From Sphingomonadales bacterium UBA2369 (lineage in GTDB: Bacteria; Pseudomonadota; Alphaproteobacteria; Sphingomonadales; Sphingomonadaceae), in assembly GCA_002344055.1 (NCBI GenBank), contig DDTH01000019.1, positions 1 through 64,000 of the forward strand: a stretch of DNA of 64,000 bases. Direction: 5' to 3'. The number at the start of each line of letters is the position of its first letter. Positions within the stretch are counted from its first letter, which is position 1. Of the stretch, positions 15,310 through 23,064 are shown piece by piece. The notes beneath the pieces were generated by a model that was not told where the DNA came from, searched no databases, and was given only the letters and a program-made list of their open reading frames with translations. A program made the translations under genes and the position numbers.

Positions 15310-15416
15310 TCGCCGAAACATTGATCCTGTGCGCGCTCGCTTTCCTGATCGGCTTCGGGCTGATGACGGCGTTGATGAAGCGCCGCCGCCGGATCAGCTT
15401 CCTGGACCGGGAGTGA
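15300..15416 (+). CDS. 38-aa membrane microprotein
   Basis: MPLIAETLILCALAFLIGFG followed by LMTALMKRRRRISFLDRE: one transmembrane helix (about residues 4-24) followed by a strongly basic KRRRR cytosolic tail, an orientation consistent with the positive-inside rule. Its start lies inside the end of the preceding gene (10-bp overlap), and GGGAGG is 6-11 bp upstream of the ATG. It is too small to show a fold; the overlap and downstream coding chain argue that it is translated. Confidence 0.6.
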   Translation: MPLIAETLILCALAFLIGFGLMTALMKRRRRISFLDRE

Positions 15417-15423
15417 CGCCGCG

Positions 15424-15558
15424 ATGATCGAACTCATCATGTTTCACGGCGCGACCCTGGCGGTGTGTGTGGCGCTGGGCGTCGCCACCTCCTGGTGGAT
15501 GTTCCGCGGCGATCGCGCGCCATTGCCCGGCAGGAAGGATGAGGGGGACAAGGGATGA
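15424..15558 (+). CDS. 44-aa membrane microprotein
   Basis: MIELIMFHGATLAVCVALGV followed by ATSWWMFRGDRAPLPGRKDE and GDKG: a single transmembrane helix with a soluble charged tail. It starts 7 bp after the previous microprotein and its TGA overlaps the next gene's ATG (ATGA), a translational-coupling arrangement. No homologue is recognised. Confidence rests on the chain of overlaps, the hydrophobic helix and codon use like the neighbours. Confidence 0.58.
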   Translation: MIELIMFHGATLAVCVALGVATSWWMFRGDRAPLPGRKDEGDKG

Positions 15559-16097
15559 ATTTCGATACGCAGACCCTGCTGATCGTCGCCGGCGCGGTGC
15601 TGGCGGTCGTGATCCTCATCCTGCTGGTGCTGCGCGTCGCGCGCCGCCGCCAGTCCATCGCCGCCAGCGCCGAGAAAAGGATCGACGGCGATCCCTATGC
15701 GGTCAGCCGCGACCGCCCCTATCACAAGGAAGCCGGACCGGCGGCGGCGGCCGCCGCCGATGACCCCGAGCCACCGCTCGACATTTCCCAGCCTGCAATG
15801 CCTTTGCCCGGCGACATAGCCGGCATCGCCTTCCCGCCTCATTCGACCGATCATCCGGACGAACTGACGAAGCTCAAGGGTGTCGGCCCGAAGCTGGAGA
15901 CGCTGCTGAACGAGCAGGGCGTCACCCGCTACGAGCAATTGGCCTCGCTGGACGAAGCGGGCCTCGCCGCGCTCGAGGAGCGTCTCGGCGCCTTCAAGGG
16001 CCGCCTGACCCGCGACCGCGTCGTCGAACAGGCCCGCCTGCTGGCGAGCGGCGACACGGCGGCGTTCGAGGAAAAGTTCGGCAAGCTGGGAAGCTAG
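15555..16097 (+). CDS. Membrane-anchored helix-hairpin-helix protein
   Basis: A 180-aa protein: an N-terminal transmembrane helix (about 7-28, LLIVAGAVLAVVILILLVLRV), a low-complexity Ala/Pro linker and a C-terminal domain about 105-175 with LTKLKGVGPKLETLLNEQGV, the helix-hairpin-helix pattern of the so-called flap-endonuclease-like 5' DNA nuclease family (FLAP-like HhH, also seen in L21-associated proteins). No nuclease acidic cluster is visible, so DNA binding at the membrane is a safer reading than catalysis. Translationally coupled to the 44-aa gene (ATGA). Its stop overlaps the convergent transporter stop in CTAG. Confidence 0.78.
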   Translation: MNFDTQTLLIVAGAVLAVVILILLVLRVARRRQSIAASAEKRIDGDPYAVSRDRPYHKEAGPAAAAAADDPEPPLDISQPAMPLPGDIAGIAFPPHSTDHPDELTKLKGVGPKLETLLNEQGVTRYEQLASLDEAGLAALEERLGAFKGRLTRDRVVEQARLLASGDTAAFEEKFGKLGS

Positions 16098-17422
16098 CCC
16101 CGCCGCCGGGCCTTCACTTCCGAGGCCAGCAATTTGTCGATCTTGCGACCGTCCATGTCGACAATCTCGAACTGCCAGCCGCCGAAGCGGAATTTCTCGC
16201 CGACCTTGGGCAGATGGCGCAGCACCGACAGCGCAAAACCTGCCGTCGTCGCATAATCCCGCTCGGCCGGGATCGCGATGCCGAGCCGGTCGGACAAGGT
16301 GTCGGCCGAGACCGATCCGGAGACCAGCCAGCTGCCATCGTCCCGCTCGACCAGCGGCGCGTCTTCTTCCAGATCCGCATCCGATGCAAAGGCGCCCGCC
16401 AGTGCGGTGAGCAGATCCGCCGGCGTCACCAAGCCATCGAAATGGCCATATTCGTCATGCACGAACAGCATCGGCACGTCCGACGCCTGCAGCACGACCA
16501 AAGCGTCCATCGCGTCCATCCGGTCATGGATGATCTGCGCTTCCTTCATCAGCTCGCGAAGCGCCGGCACCCGCCCTTCCGCCAGCGCCACGGCGATGTC
16601 GCGGGTGGCGACCACGCCGATCAGCTGATCGACCGAACCTTCCGCCACGGGGATCCGGCTGTGCGGCGTCTGCTGCAGGAAGGCACGCAGCGTCTCCGGA
16701 TCGGCATCGACGTCGATCCAGTCCACGACGGTGCGCGGCGTCATCACTTCGCGCGTCGGGCGGTCCGACAGGCGCACCACGCCGGAAATGATCGCCCGCT
16801 CGCTTTCGTCCAGCACGCCGGCATGGGTCGCCTCGGCGACGACCATGTGCAGATCCTCCGCCGTCACCTGATCGTCGCTCTCGCGCTTCATCCGCAGCAA
16901 GGCGAAGACGAGGCCGGTGGTCTTGTCGAGCAGCCAGACGAAAGGCGCGGTCAGGCGGGCGATCCACTGCATCGGCCGCGCCACCAAAACGGCAATCTTC
17001 TCCGGCGAGCGCAGGGCGAATTGCTTCGGCACCAGTTCGCCGATGACCAGCGACATATAGGTCACGAGCACGATCACCAGCGCGAAGCCCAGGCTCTGCG
17101 CCAGCTCCGTCTCGATCCCGAGCAGGGCCAGACGGTCGCCCACCGGCGTACCGAGGCTCGCACCCGAATAGGCGCCGTTGATGATCCCCATCAGGGTGAT
17201 GCCGATCTGCACCGCCGACAGGAAGCGGCCCGGATCGGCGGCCAGTGCCAGCGCCGCTGTGGCGCCCTTGCTGCCATTCTTTTCCAGCGCCTTCAGCCGC
17301 GGCCGGCGGGCGGAGACGATCGCCAGCTCCGACATCGCCAGCAGGCCGTTCGTGCAGACCAGCAGCACGATGACGACGAGATCGAGCCAGGGAAAGGGCG
17401 TGAGGGGCGAAGCGGGCGGCAT
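16094..17422 (-). CDS. CorC/HlyC-family (CNNM-like) transporter
   Basis: A 442-aa inner-membrane protein. Residues about 8-190 are a DUF21/CNNM transmembrane domain (LVVIVLLVCTNGLLAMSELA, followed by the conserved SARRPRLKALEKNGS loop). A CBS pair spans about 205-325 (VMTPRTVVDWIDVDA, IPVAEGSVDQLIGVVATRD) and a CorC_HlyC domain closes the chain (SGSVSADTLSDRLGI, GGWQFEIVDMDGRKIDKLL). Family members are linked to Mg2+/Co2+ efflux or tolerance; the old hemolysin name is misleading. The ATG at 17422 is chosen because an upstream in-frame ATG adds only an unconserved basic stretch. Confidence 0.9.
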   Translation of the reverse strand: MPPASPLTPFPWLDLVVIVLLVCTNGLLAMSELAIVSARRPRLKALEKNGSKGATAALALAADPGRFLSAVQIGITLMGIINGAYSGASLGTPVGDRLALLGIETELAQSLGFALVIVLVTYMSLVIGELVPKQFALRSPEKIAVLVARPMQWIARLTAPFVWLLDKTTGLVFALLRMKRESDDQVTAEDLHMVVAEATHAGVLDESERAIISGVVRLSDRPTREVMTPRTVVDWIDVDADPETLRAFLQQTPHSRIPVAEGSVDQLIGVVATRDIAVALAEGRVPALRELMKEAQIIHDRMDAMDALVVLQASDVPMLFVHDEYGHFDGLVTPADLLTALAGAFASDADLEEDAPLVERDDGSWLVSGSVSADTLSDRLGIAIPAERDYATTAGFALSVLRHLPKVGEKFRFGGWQFEIVDMDGRKIDKLLASEVKARRRG

Positions 17423-17574
17423 GGCGCTTCCGCCCCTTAGCGGCAGCGCTGCCCGGCGCACAATGGCCCTGTGCGCGGCGTTCGATCTTGCTTCTGGTTA
17501 ATGGAACTGGTTGGGGTGAGAACGGTTACCGGAACGCAACGACTTCAATCAGCCCATCGACGAAAGGATGTCGC

Positions 17575-18234
17575 ATGCCTGTATCCAAGCGCTTCTCCGC
17601 CCTGCTCGTAGCCTCGACCTTGCTCACCACGGCCTGTGTCACCAATGAAAATACCGGCGAGCGCGAATTCGCCTGGCGGACCGCGGGCGGTGCCGGCGTC
17701 GGCGCGATCGCCGGCTATCTGCTCGGCGATCTGATCGGCGGCAATCGCACGGCGGCGATCATCGGCGCGGGCATTGGCGGCGTCGCGGGCGGCGCGGTCG
17801 GCAATTATATGGACCGCCAGGAAGCGCGCCTCCGCCAGCAGACGGAAGGCACGGGCGTCGACATCATCCGCCAGGGCGACGAGCTGATCCTGCGCATGCC
17901 CGCCGGCATCACCTTCGCCTTCGACCGAGCCGACGTGCAGCCGCAATTCCAGGCGACGCTGGATCAGGTCGCGACCACGCTGAACGAATATCGTTCGACC
18001 GCGATCGACATTTACGGCCACACCGATTCGAGCGGCAGCGATTCCTATAATCAGGGCCTGTCGGAGCGCCGCGCCCAGAGTGTCGCCAATTATCTGACCT
18101 CGCGCGGCGTCGATCGCGTCCGTATCGCCACGCGCGGCTATGGCGAAACGCAGCCGATCGCCGACAACAGCACGGATGCCGGCCGCGCCGCCAACCGCCG
18201 CGTGGAAATCCGTCTGGTGCCGATCCGGCAATAA
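17575..18234 (+). CDS. OmpA-family peptidoglycan-binding lipoprotein
   Basis: A 219-aa protein with a lipoprotein signal (ALLVASTLLTTAC), Cys at about residue 20. A glycine-zipper segment follows (GAGVGAIAGYLLGDLIGG ... GAGIGGVAGGAVGNYMD), and residues about 110-215 are an OmpA-like domain with IDIYGHTDSSGSDSYN and LSERRAQSVANYL, the motif that holds diaminopimelate. It should be anchored in the outer membrane and tether it to peptidoglycan, resembling YiaD/OmpA-like proteins. The start is supported by GAAAGGA 5-11 bp upstream. A GC-rich hairpin follows the stop. Confidence 0.92.
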   Translation: MPVSKRFSALLVASTLLTTACVTNENTGEREFAWRTAGGAGVGAIAGYLLGDLIGGNRTAAIIGAGIGGVAGGAVGNYMDRQEARLRQQTEGTGVDIIRQGDELILRMPAGITFAFDRADVQPQFQATLDQVATTLNEYRSTAIDIYGHTDSSGSDSYNQGLSERRAQSVANYLTSRGVDRVRIATRGYGETQPIADNSTDAGRAANRRVEIRLVPIRQ

Positions 18235-18242
18235 GCGGGCTT

Positions 18243-18271
18243 CTCCCCCTCCCGTCCCGCGGGAGGGGGAG
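18243..18271. repeat. Perfect 12-bp GC-rich hairpin
   Basis: CTCCCCCTCCCG and CGGGAGGGGGAG flank TCCCG. It separates the convergent OmpA-lipoprotein and reductase genes. It has no T-run, so it may act as a weak terminator or be a short member of the CCCCTCCC-type palindromes found at three other spacers here. Confidence 0.7.
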
Positions 18272-18279
18272 CTGCCGCC

Positions 18280-18942
18280 TCAGCCTTCGCGAGCGACCTT
18301 CTCCCGCCGCGCCAGTTCCTGCGGCGTGGGTTCCGGCATGCCGAAATCGGCGGTCTTCACCGGGCCGGCAGGCTCGAACGTCGCCATGGCGATGCCGCCC
18401 GGCGTCAGCCGGTGCTCGATCATCTTCCAGGCGCCCGGCGGCGTGCCGTCGCCGAACAGCCTTTTTCCTGTGCCGAGCAAAACCGGCGCGGTCATCACGA
18501 TCAGCCGGTCGATCAGGCCGCGCTCGAGCAATTGCGGATAGAGGGTCGAACTGCCCTGAATGACCAGGTTCGGCCCGTCCGCCGCCTTCAGCGCCGCGAG
18601 CGCATCCATATCCGCGACCCGCTCGCTGCCCGCCCATTCCAGGTCCATGTCGCCGCGGGTCAGCACATATTTGCGGCATTTGCGGAAGGCGTCGGCAATG
18701 CCCTGATCCTCCTCGGTGAAGGGCCAGTGGGCGGCGAAAATGTCGTAGGTCCTGCGCCCGAGCAGCAGATCGAAGGGCGGCTGGAACAGGGTATCGACCT
18801 GATGGCCTAGCCCCTCCTCGAAGATCGCGGCCAGCCAGCCTTCCAGGGTGAAGCCGCCAGTCGGATCCTCATGCGGCCCGCCCGGCGCCTGCATGACCCC
18901 GTCCATCGACACGAACGCGCCGCCGATGATCCTGCGCGCCAT
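18280..18942 (-). CDS. Dihydrofolate reductase / RibD C-terminal-like protein
   Basis: A 220-aa cytosolic protein of the RibD_C/DHFR-like superfamily: N-terminal strand RRIIGGAFVSMDGVMQAPGG, LLLGRRTYDIFAAHWP, KYVLTRGD, LVIQGSSTLYPQLLERGLIDRLIV (described in parts) and VLLGTGKRLFGDG. These are the NADPH-binding and substrate strands of YyaP/YwjB-type reductases of unknown physiological substrate; it is not the housekeeping folate enzyme. It is the last gene of the minus-strand VOC/DUF1428/GST run, 3 bp after the two-domain VOC gene. Confidence 0.85.
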   Translation of the reverse strand: MARRIIGGAFVSMDGVMQAPGGPHEDPTGGFTLEGWLAAIFEEGLGHQVDTLFQPPFDLLLGRRTYDIFAAHWPFTEEDQGIADAFRKCRKYVLTRGDMDLEWAGSERVADMDALAALKAADGPNLVIQGSSTLYPQLLERGLIDRLIVMTAPVLLGTGKRLFGDGTPPGAWKMIEHRLTPGGIAMATFEPAGPVKTADFGMPEPTPQELARREKVAREG

Positions 18943-18945
18943 GGT

Positions 18946-19749
18946 TCAACCCTCCTTGCGCGGGCCGACGATTGCGAACATCGCGCCCTGCGGATCGGTC
19001 GCCTGCACGATATACTGGCCGCCCGGAATTTCGCCCGGGCCGTAGAGCAAAGTCCCGCCATTGGCCTTGGCCGATTCGAGCGCCGCGTCGATATCCGGTA
19101 CATTGAGATAATAGAGCCAGACCGGGTGCGGCATGTCCGGGCTGGTCATCATCCCGCCGATCGCCCGATCCGTGCCGCCCGCCTTGAACATCTGGTAGAT
19201 GCCCATCGGCCCCATATCCATCGCGTCGCTCTTCTCCCAGCCGAGCTGGCTTGCGTAGAAATCGAAGGCCGCCGCCTGATCACGCGCGTGGAGTTCGTTC
19301 CACGCGACATGGCCATGCTTTTCGGGGTCGTAGCAGAGGCTGTCCATATCCTCCGCGCCGGGCGGCGGCGCGGGCGTCATGATGTAGAGCGGCGCGCCCT
19401 GCGGATCGGAAATCATCGCGATCCGGCCGGCATTGGGAATGTCGGTCGGCGGCATATGGACGGTCGCGCCGGCGGCCGTCACGCTCGCCGCCGCCGCATC
19501 GACGTCCGGCACGCTGATATAGCCGAACCAGCCCGAGAAAGCGCCGCCCTCCTGCATCTCCTTCGTGAGCTGCATCGCCCCGCCGACATGCAGACCGCCG
19601 GGCGTCTCGATCATCCGGTAATCCATCGGGCCGGGCGTCGCCTCGCGCGGGATTTTGATGCCCACGACCGCCTCGTAAAAGTCGGCGGCGGCGGCGATGT
19701 CGGTGGTCAGCAGTTCGTACCAGATGAAGCTGCCCGGCGGATTGGCCAT
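18946..19749 (-). CDS. Two-domain VOC (glyoxalase/bleomycin-resistance) family protein
   Basis: A 267-aa protein made of two vicinal-oxygen-chelate modules: residues about 8-125 (FIWYELLTTDIAAAADFYEAVVGI ... RIAMISDPQGAPLYIM) and about 140-260 (VAWNELHARDQAAAFDFYASQLGW ... YIVQATDPQGAMFAIV), split here for description. The repeated SDPQGA and FY-x5-GI/GW motifs show an internal duplication forming one intramolecular VOC dimer. Some expected metal ligands are replaced, so it may bind rather than convert its ligand, as in antibiotic-binding members. The start is set by GCAGGAGC upstream; open sequence before it comes from a palindromic repeat. Confidence 0.88.
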   Translation of the reverse strand: MANPPGSFIWYELLTTDIAAAADFYEAVVGIKIPREATPGPMDYRMIETPGGLHVGGAMQLTKEMQEGGAFSGWFGYISVPDVDAAAASVTAAGATVHMPPTDIPNAGRIAMISDPQGAPLYIMTPAPPPGAEDMDSLCYDPEKHGHVAWNELHARDQAAAFDFYASQLGWEKSDAMDMGPMGIYQMFKAGGTDRAIGGMMTSPDMPHPVWLYYLNVPDIDAALESAKANGGTLLYGPGEIPGGQYIVQATDPQGAMFAIVGPRKEG

Positions 19750-19770
19750 CTCCAATGCTCCTGCTTCAAG

Positions 19771-19890
19771 CCCCTCCCCCTTGTGGGGAGGGGTTGGGGT
19801 GGGGGCGCGAGCCGTCTGGCTCGCAGAAGAGTCTTTTCGGCCGCAGACGCGGCCGAGCCCCCACCCAACCCTCTCCACAAGGGGGAGGGC
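19771..19890. repeat. Large interspersed palindromic element, copy 1
   Basis: Outer arms of about 34 bp beginning CCCTCCCCCTTGTGGGGAGG pair with a downstream mirror with only a few mismatches. Inside sit two hairpins: GCGAGCC-GTCT-GGCTCGC and CGGCCG-CAGACG-CGGCCG. Positions 19829-19855 recur at 30948-30974 with one mismatch. It lies between a double-DUF1428 gene and a VOC gene of the same operon. Confidence 0.85.
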
Positions 19891-19907
19891 TGAACAGGGA
19901 AAATCGC

Positions 19908-20633
19908 TCAGGCTTCGGTGTCGAGGATCGGCCTGAAGCCGCCCCAGAACATCCGCTTGCCGTCGAACACGTCCTTGTCGGCTTCGCTCGGCTGCATCCG
20001 CTCGTCGGCCATGATCTTGGCCCAGCCAGCGTCGCGCGTTTCCTTGTCCGGCCATTCGACGAAGGAATAGACGACATTCTCGCCATCCTTCGCATGGGCA
20101 GCGCGGCGATAGTCGGTCACCTTGCCGTCGGGAACGTCGTCGCCCCAGCCCTCGACCACGCGGACCGCGCCATGCTCGCGGAAGATCGGCGCCATCCGCG
20201 CCGCCATCTCGCGATAGCGCTCCTTATTGCCCTCCGGCACGGGCAGCACATAGCCATCCACATAATCGCCGCGGCCGCCGCCCTCATCGACGATCGCCTC
20301 GAAGCCGCCCACGATCATGCGCTTGCCGTCGAACGGCATGTCGGCGCCCATCTGCGCCATGCGCTCGTCGCTCATCATCTTCTGGGTCGCCGCGTCGCGG
20401 GTCGACCGGTCGGGATATTCGAACCAGGAGAAGACCACCGTCTCATCCTCCTTCGCCTGCACCGCGCCCTTGAAATCGTTGAGCTTGCCATCGGGCACGT
20501 CGTCGCCCCAGCTTTCGACCATCCGCGTGACGCCGAATTCCTTGAAGATCGGCGCGGCGTCGCTGGCATGCTTTTGATAGGCATCCTTGTTCGCGGTGGG
20601 GACCGCCACGACGAACCCTTCGACATAGGTCAT
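19908..20633 (-). CDS. Double-DUF1428 protein
   Basis: A 241-aa protein consisting of two DUF1428 units: 1-115 (TYVEGFVVAVPTANKDAYQK ... DGKRMIVGGFEAIVD) and about 122-241 (DYVDGYVLPVPEGNKERYRE ... DGKRMFWGGFRPILD). DUF1428 (YbaA-like) folds as a ferredoxin-like dimeric barrel, and a fused pair would form the barrel within one chain. Each unit keeps ESWGDDVPDGK/EGWGDDVPDGK, the family signature. Biochemical function is unknown. It follows a second gene of the same double architecture by 43 bp, so the region holds four DUF1428 units. Standalone family members are about half this length. Confidence 0.88.
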   Translation of the reverse strand: MTYVEGFVVAVPTANKDAYQKHASDAAPIFKEFGVTRMVESWGDDVPDGKLNDFKGAVQAKEDETVVFSWFEYPDRSTRDAATQKMMSDERMAQMGADMPFDGKRMIVGGFEAIVDEGGGRGDYVDGYVLPVPEGNKERYREMAARMAPIFREHGAVRVVEGWGDDVPDGKVTDYRRAAHAKDGENVVYSFVEWPDKETRDAGWAKIMADERMQPSEADKDVFDGKRMFWGGFRPILDTEA

Positions 20634-20676
20634 TTTCGCTCTCCTCTTTGTCCCTCTTATCGTTGCCGCCCGGGCC

Positions 20677-21387
20677 TCATGCCCCGGTATCGACGATCGG
20701 CGTGAAGCCGCCGAACATCATACGCTTGCCGTCGAACGGACGGTCGCCCTGATTCTGCATTCTTTCGTCCTGCATGACGCGCTCCCAAGCGTCGTCCCGG
20801 ACCGGCCGGGAGGGCCATTCGATCCAGGAATAGACCACCGTCTCGCCCGGCTCGACACAAGCGGCACGCTTATAGTCGGTCTGCTTGCCGTCCATCAGGT
20901 CCGCGCCCCAGGCGTCGACCACCCGGGTCGCGCCATAATCGACGAACAGATCGGCGAACCTTTTCGCGAAGTCGGTATAGTCCGCGCGCTTCGCCTCCGG
21001 CACCGGCAGGATCACGCCGTCGATAAAGCCCGGCGCGCCGCCCGGCCCCGCGTCCGAAATCACGTCGAAGCCGGAGACGATCATCCGCTGCGGATCGAAC
21101 GGCAGATCGTCCGGCCGGGCGAAGGCGCGCGATCCTTCCACCGCCGCGTCGCGGGCGGCGCGATCGGGAAACTCCATCCAGCTGAACAGGATCGCCTCGT
21201 CGGGCCTGGCCTGCACCGCCTGCTTCAGATCGTTGATCTTGCCGTCCGGCACGTCCTCGCCCCACGCCTGGACGGTGCGGGCGGCGCCGAGGCCCTGAAA
21301 CATCGCGGCGACGCGCGCGGCATGTTCGGCATAGGCCGTCTTGTTCGCGGCCGGGCAGGGAATGACGAAGCCTTCGATATAGGTCAT
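20677..21387 (-). CDS. Double-DUF1428 protein
   Basis: A 236-aa paralogue of the gene downstream. Unit 1 spans 1-115 (TYIEGFVIPCPAANKTAYAE ... DPQRMIVSGFDVISD) and unit 2 about 120-236 (GFIDGVILPVPEAKRADYTD ... DGKRMMFGGFTPIVD). The second unit has ADLMDGK instead of DDVPDGK, so it has diverged more. Start overlaps the GST stop (ATGA), proving tight linkage to that gene. Role unknown; membership in an HxlR-flanked run with VOC proteins suggests a response to reactive or toxic small molecules. Confidence 0.87.
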   Translation of the reverse strand: MTYIEGFVIPCPAANKTAYAEHAARVAAMFQGLGAARTVQAWGEDVPDGKINDLKQAVQARPDEAILFSWMEFPDRAARDAAVEGSRAFARPDDLPFDPQRMIVSGFDVISDAGPGGAPGFIDGVILPVPEAKRADYTDFAKRFADLFVDYGATRVVDAWGADLMDGKQTDYKRAACVEPGETVVYSWIEWPSRPVRDDAWERVMQDERMQNQGDRPFDGKRMMFGGFTPIVDTGA

Positions 21388-22076
21388 CGCCCTTCCTCCC
21401 GTTCCCAGCCTTTTGGCGGCTTGCCGGTGAAGCCGGCCATGTGATCCGAAAGGGCGCGCTGGAATGCAGGCCGCGCCTCGCCGCGCGCCTGATAGGCGGC
21501 AAGGTTGGCATGGGCCTCGACGAGGCCGGTGCCACGAAGCCCGCGCAGCACGGTGACCATCAGCAGGTCGGCAGCGGAAAAATCACCGTCGAGCCATTGC
21601 CTTTCGCCCAACCGGTCCGACAATTCGGCCAATCGCTCGCGGATCCGCTCCTTCACCACCGGCAGCCGCGGCTTCGACCAGCTCTGATCGGCCTCGAAGA
21701 TCGCGGTGAGCGCCAGATCGGTCACGGTCGGCTCCACCGTGTTCAGCGCCGCGAACGCCCATTCCACCGTTCGCGCCCGCGCGGCCGGACCGGCGGGCAG
21801 CAAAGTCCCGAACCTTTCGCCGATATGCAGCACGATCGCGCCGCTCTCGAACAGGGTCAGCTCGCCTTCCTGATAGGTCGGCACCTGCCCGAATGGCTGC
21901 AATGCCCGGTGCGGCTCCCGTTTCTGGTCACCCTGCGGCAGCAGGCGGACGGCATAATCCTGCCCCACCTCCTCCAGCGCCCAGCGGACCCGAAGGTCCC
22001 GGACCAGGCCCTTCGCGAAGTCCGGTACCCAGTCATAGGCGGTGATGGTGATCGCTGCGTGCGGATCGACCGGCAT
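21384..22076 (-). CDS. Glutathione S-transferase family protein
   Basis: A 230-aa cytosolic protein. The N-terminal thioredoxin-like domain (about 12-92) carries FGQVPTYQEGELTLFESGAI, the cis-proline (QVPTY) and Glu-Ser pair that hold the glutathione gamma-glutamyl group. The helical C-terminal domain spans about 100-215 (LDGDFSAADLLMVTVLRGL). It would conjugate glutathione to electrophiles. It starts 3 bp after the PhnB-like VOC stop and overlaps the double-DUF1428 gene by 4 bp. Substrate unknown. Confidence 0.9.
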   Translation of the reverse strand: MPVDPHAAITITAYDWVPDFAKGLVRDLRVRWALEEVGQDYAVRLLPQGDQKREPHRALQPFGQVPTYQEGELTLFESGAIVLHIGERFGTLLPAGPAARARTVEWAFAALNTVEPTVTDLALTAIFEADQSWSKPRLPVVKERIRERLAELSDRLGERQWLDGDFSAADLLMVTVLRGLRGTGLVEAHANLAAYQARGEARPAFQRALSDHMAGFTGKPPKGWEREEGR

Positions 22077-22079
22077 GGC

Positions 22080-22574
22080 TCAGGCGTCCACGCTTTCGCC
22101 GGCGGCGGCCCGCTCGATCGCGGCAATGTCGATCTTCTGCATCGTCATCATCGCGTCCATCGCCCGCTTGGCGCTGGCCGGGTCGGGGTTGGCGAAGACG
22201 AGGTCGAGCAATTGCTGCGGCGTGATCTGCCAGCTCAATCCCCATTTGTCCTTGCACCAGCCGCACTGGCTTTCCTCGCCGCCATTATCGACGATCCTGT
22301 TCCACAGCCGGTCGGTCTCGTCCTGATCCTGGGTGTGGATCACGAAGCTCATCGCCTCGCTGTGGGTGAACAAAGGCCCGCCATTCAGCAGCATGAAATT
22401 CTGCCCGGCCAGTTCGAATTCCGCCGTGATCACGTCGCCGGCCTTTTGCGAGGGCGTGTCGGCCGGCGTGCGGTGAATGCCGAGCACTCGCCCGCCCGGC
22501 AGCAGCGAGGCGTAGAATTCGACTTGCTCCTCGGCAGTGTTGTTGGACCAGATACAAGTGGTGAATTTGGCCAT
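22080..22574 (-). CDS. PhnB-like VOC family protein
   Basis: A 164-aa VOC-fold protein of the PhnB / so-called 3-demethylubiquinone methyltransferase-like type (PF06983): KFTTCIWSNNTAEEQVEFYA, GGRVLGIHRTPADTPSQKAG, FELAGQNFMLLNGGP and DKWGLSWQITPQQLLDL. These are metal-independent members of unknown activity, not methyltransferases. It is the third gene of the minus-strand run behind two other VOC genes; the C-terminal extension AMDAMMTMQKIDIAAIERA is typical of the subfamily. Confidence 0.9.
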   Translation of the reverse strand: MAKFTTCIWSNNTAEEQVEFYASLLPGGRVLGIHRTPADTPSQKAGDVITAEFELAGQNFMLLNGGPLFTHSEAMSFVIHTQDQDETDRLWNRIVDNGGEESQCGWCKDKWGLSWQITPQQLLDLVFANPDPASAKRAMDAMMTMQKIDIAAIERAAAGESVDA

Positions 22575-22598
22575 CGTCTCTCTCCTGATCTTGCTGAT

Positions 22599-23048
22599 TC
22601 AGTCCTTCACCGGCCCGCCGATCGACCAGCTGTGGCCGAACGGATCCTTCACCTGCCCGTAGCGGTCGCCCCAGAACTGGTTGGCAAGCGGCATCCTGAT
22701 CGTCGCTCCCGCCGCGACGGCGCGCTCGAACCAGGCGTCGGCATCGTCGACCTGCAGATGCAAAGTGGTGTGCGCCGGAATGGCCTGATGATCGGCGTCG
22801 CCCTGGGTGAATTCCGGGAAGGCGTCGTTCAGCATCAGCGAGCCGCCGTTGATCTTCAAATGCGCGTGCATGATGCGTTTGTCGCCCTCGGCCATGCCGG
22901 GTACGGCGCCCGCCAGATGCGGCGGCATCGCTTCCTCGGCGGCGAAAGCCGCCTTGTAGAATTTGACCGCCTCGTGACCCCGCCGGTCGAGGATGGTGAG
23001 GTGCGGCGTGACGCCCGAAGCGGGACCCTGATTTTCGTGCAATGCCAT
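22599..23048 (-). CDS. VOC family protein (PhnB-type)
   Basis: A 149-aa VOC-fold protein. The core begins GVTPHLTILDRRGHEAVKFY and continues KAAFAAEEAM; it ends with ANQFWGDRYGQVKDPFGHSW, a frequent ending of PhnB/glyoxalase-like proteins in which the DPFGHSW histidine contributes to the pocket. It is related to proteins often induced by stress, but no substrate can be named. It begins 17 bp after the preceding VOC gene on the minus strand. Confidence 0.9.
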   Translation of the reverse strand: MALHENQGPASGVTPHLTILDRRGHEAVKFYKAAFAAEEAMPPHLAGAVPGMAEGDKRIMHAHLKINGGSLMLNDAFPEFTQGDADHQAIPAHTTLHLQVDDADAWFERAVAAGATIRMPLANQFWGDRYGQVKDPFGHSWSIGGPVKD

Positions 23049-23064
23049 GACGAAGCCTCCTCGC

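Noticed and set aside
12345..15440. 1031-codon minus-strand frame spanning xseA and purD
   Set aside because: It overlaps two well-supported genes in other frames and shows only composition-driven Gly/Arg/Ala repeats.
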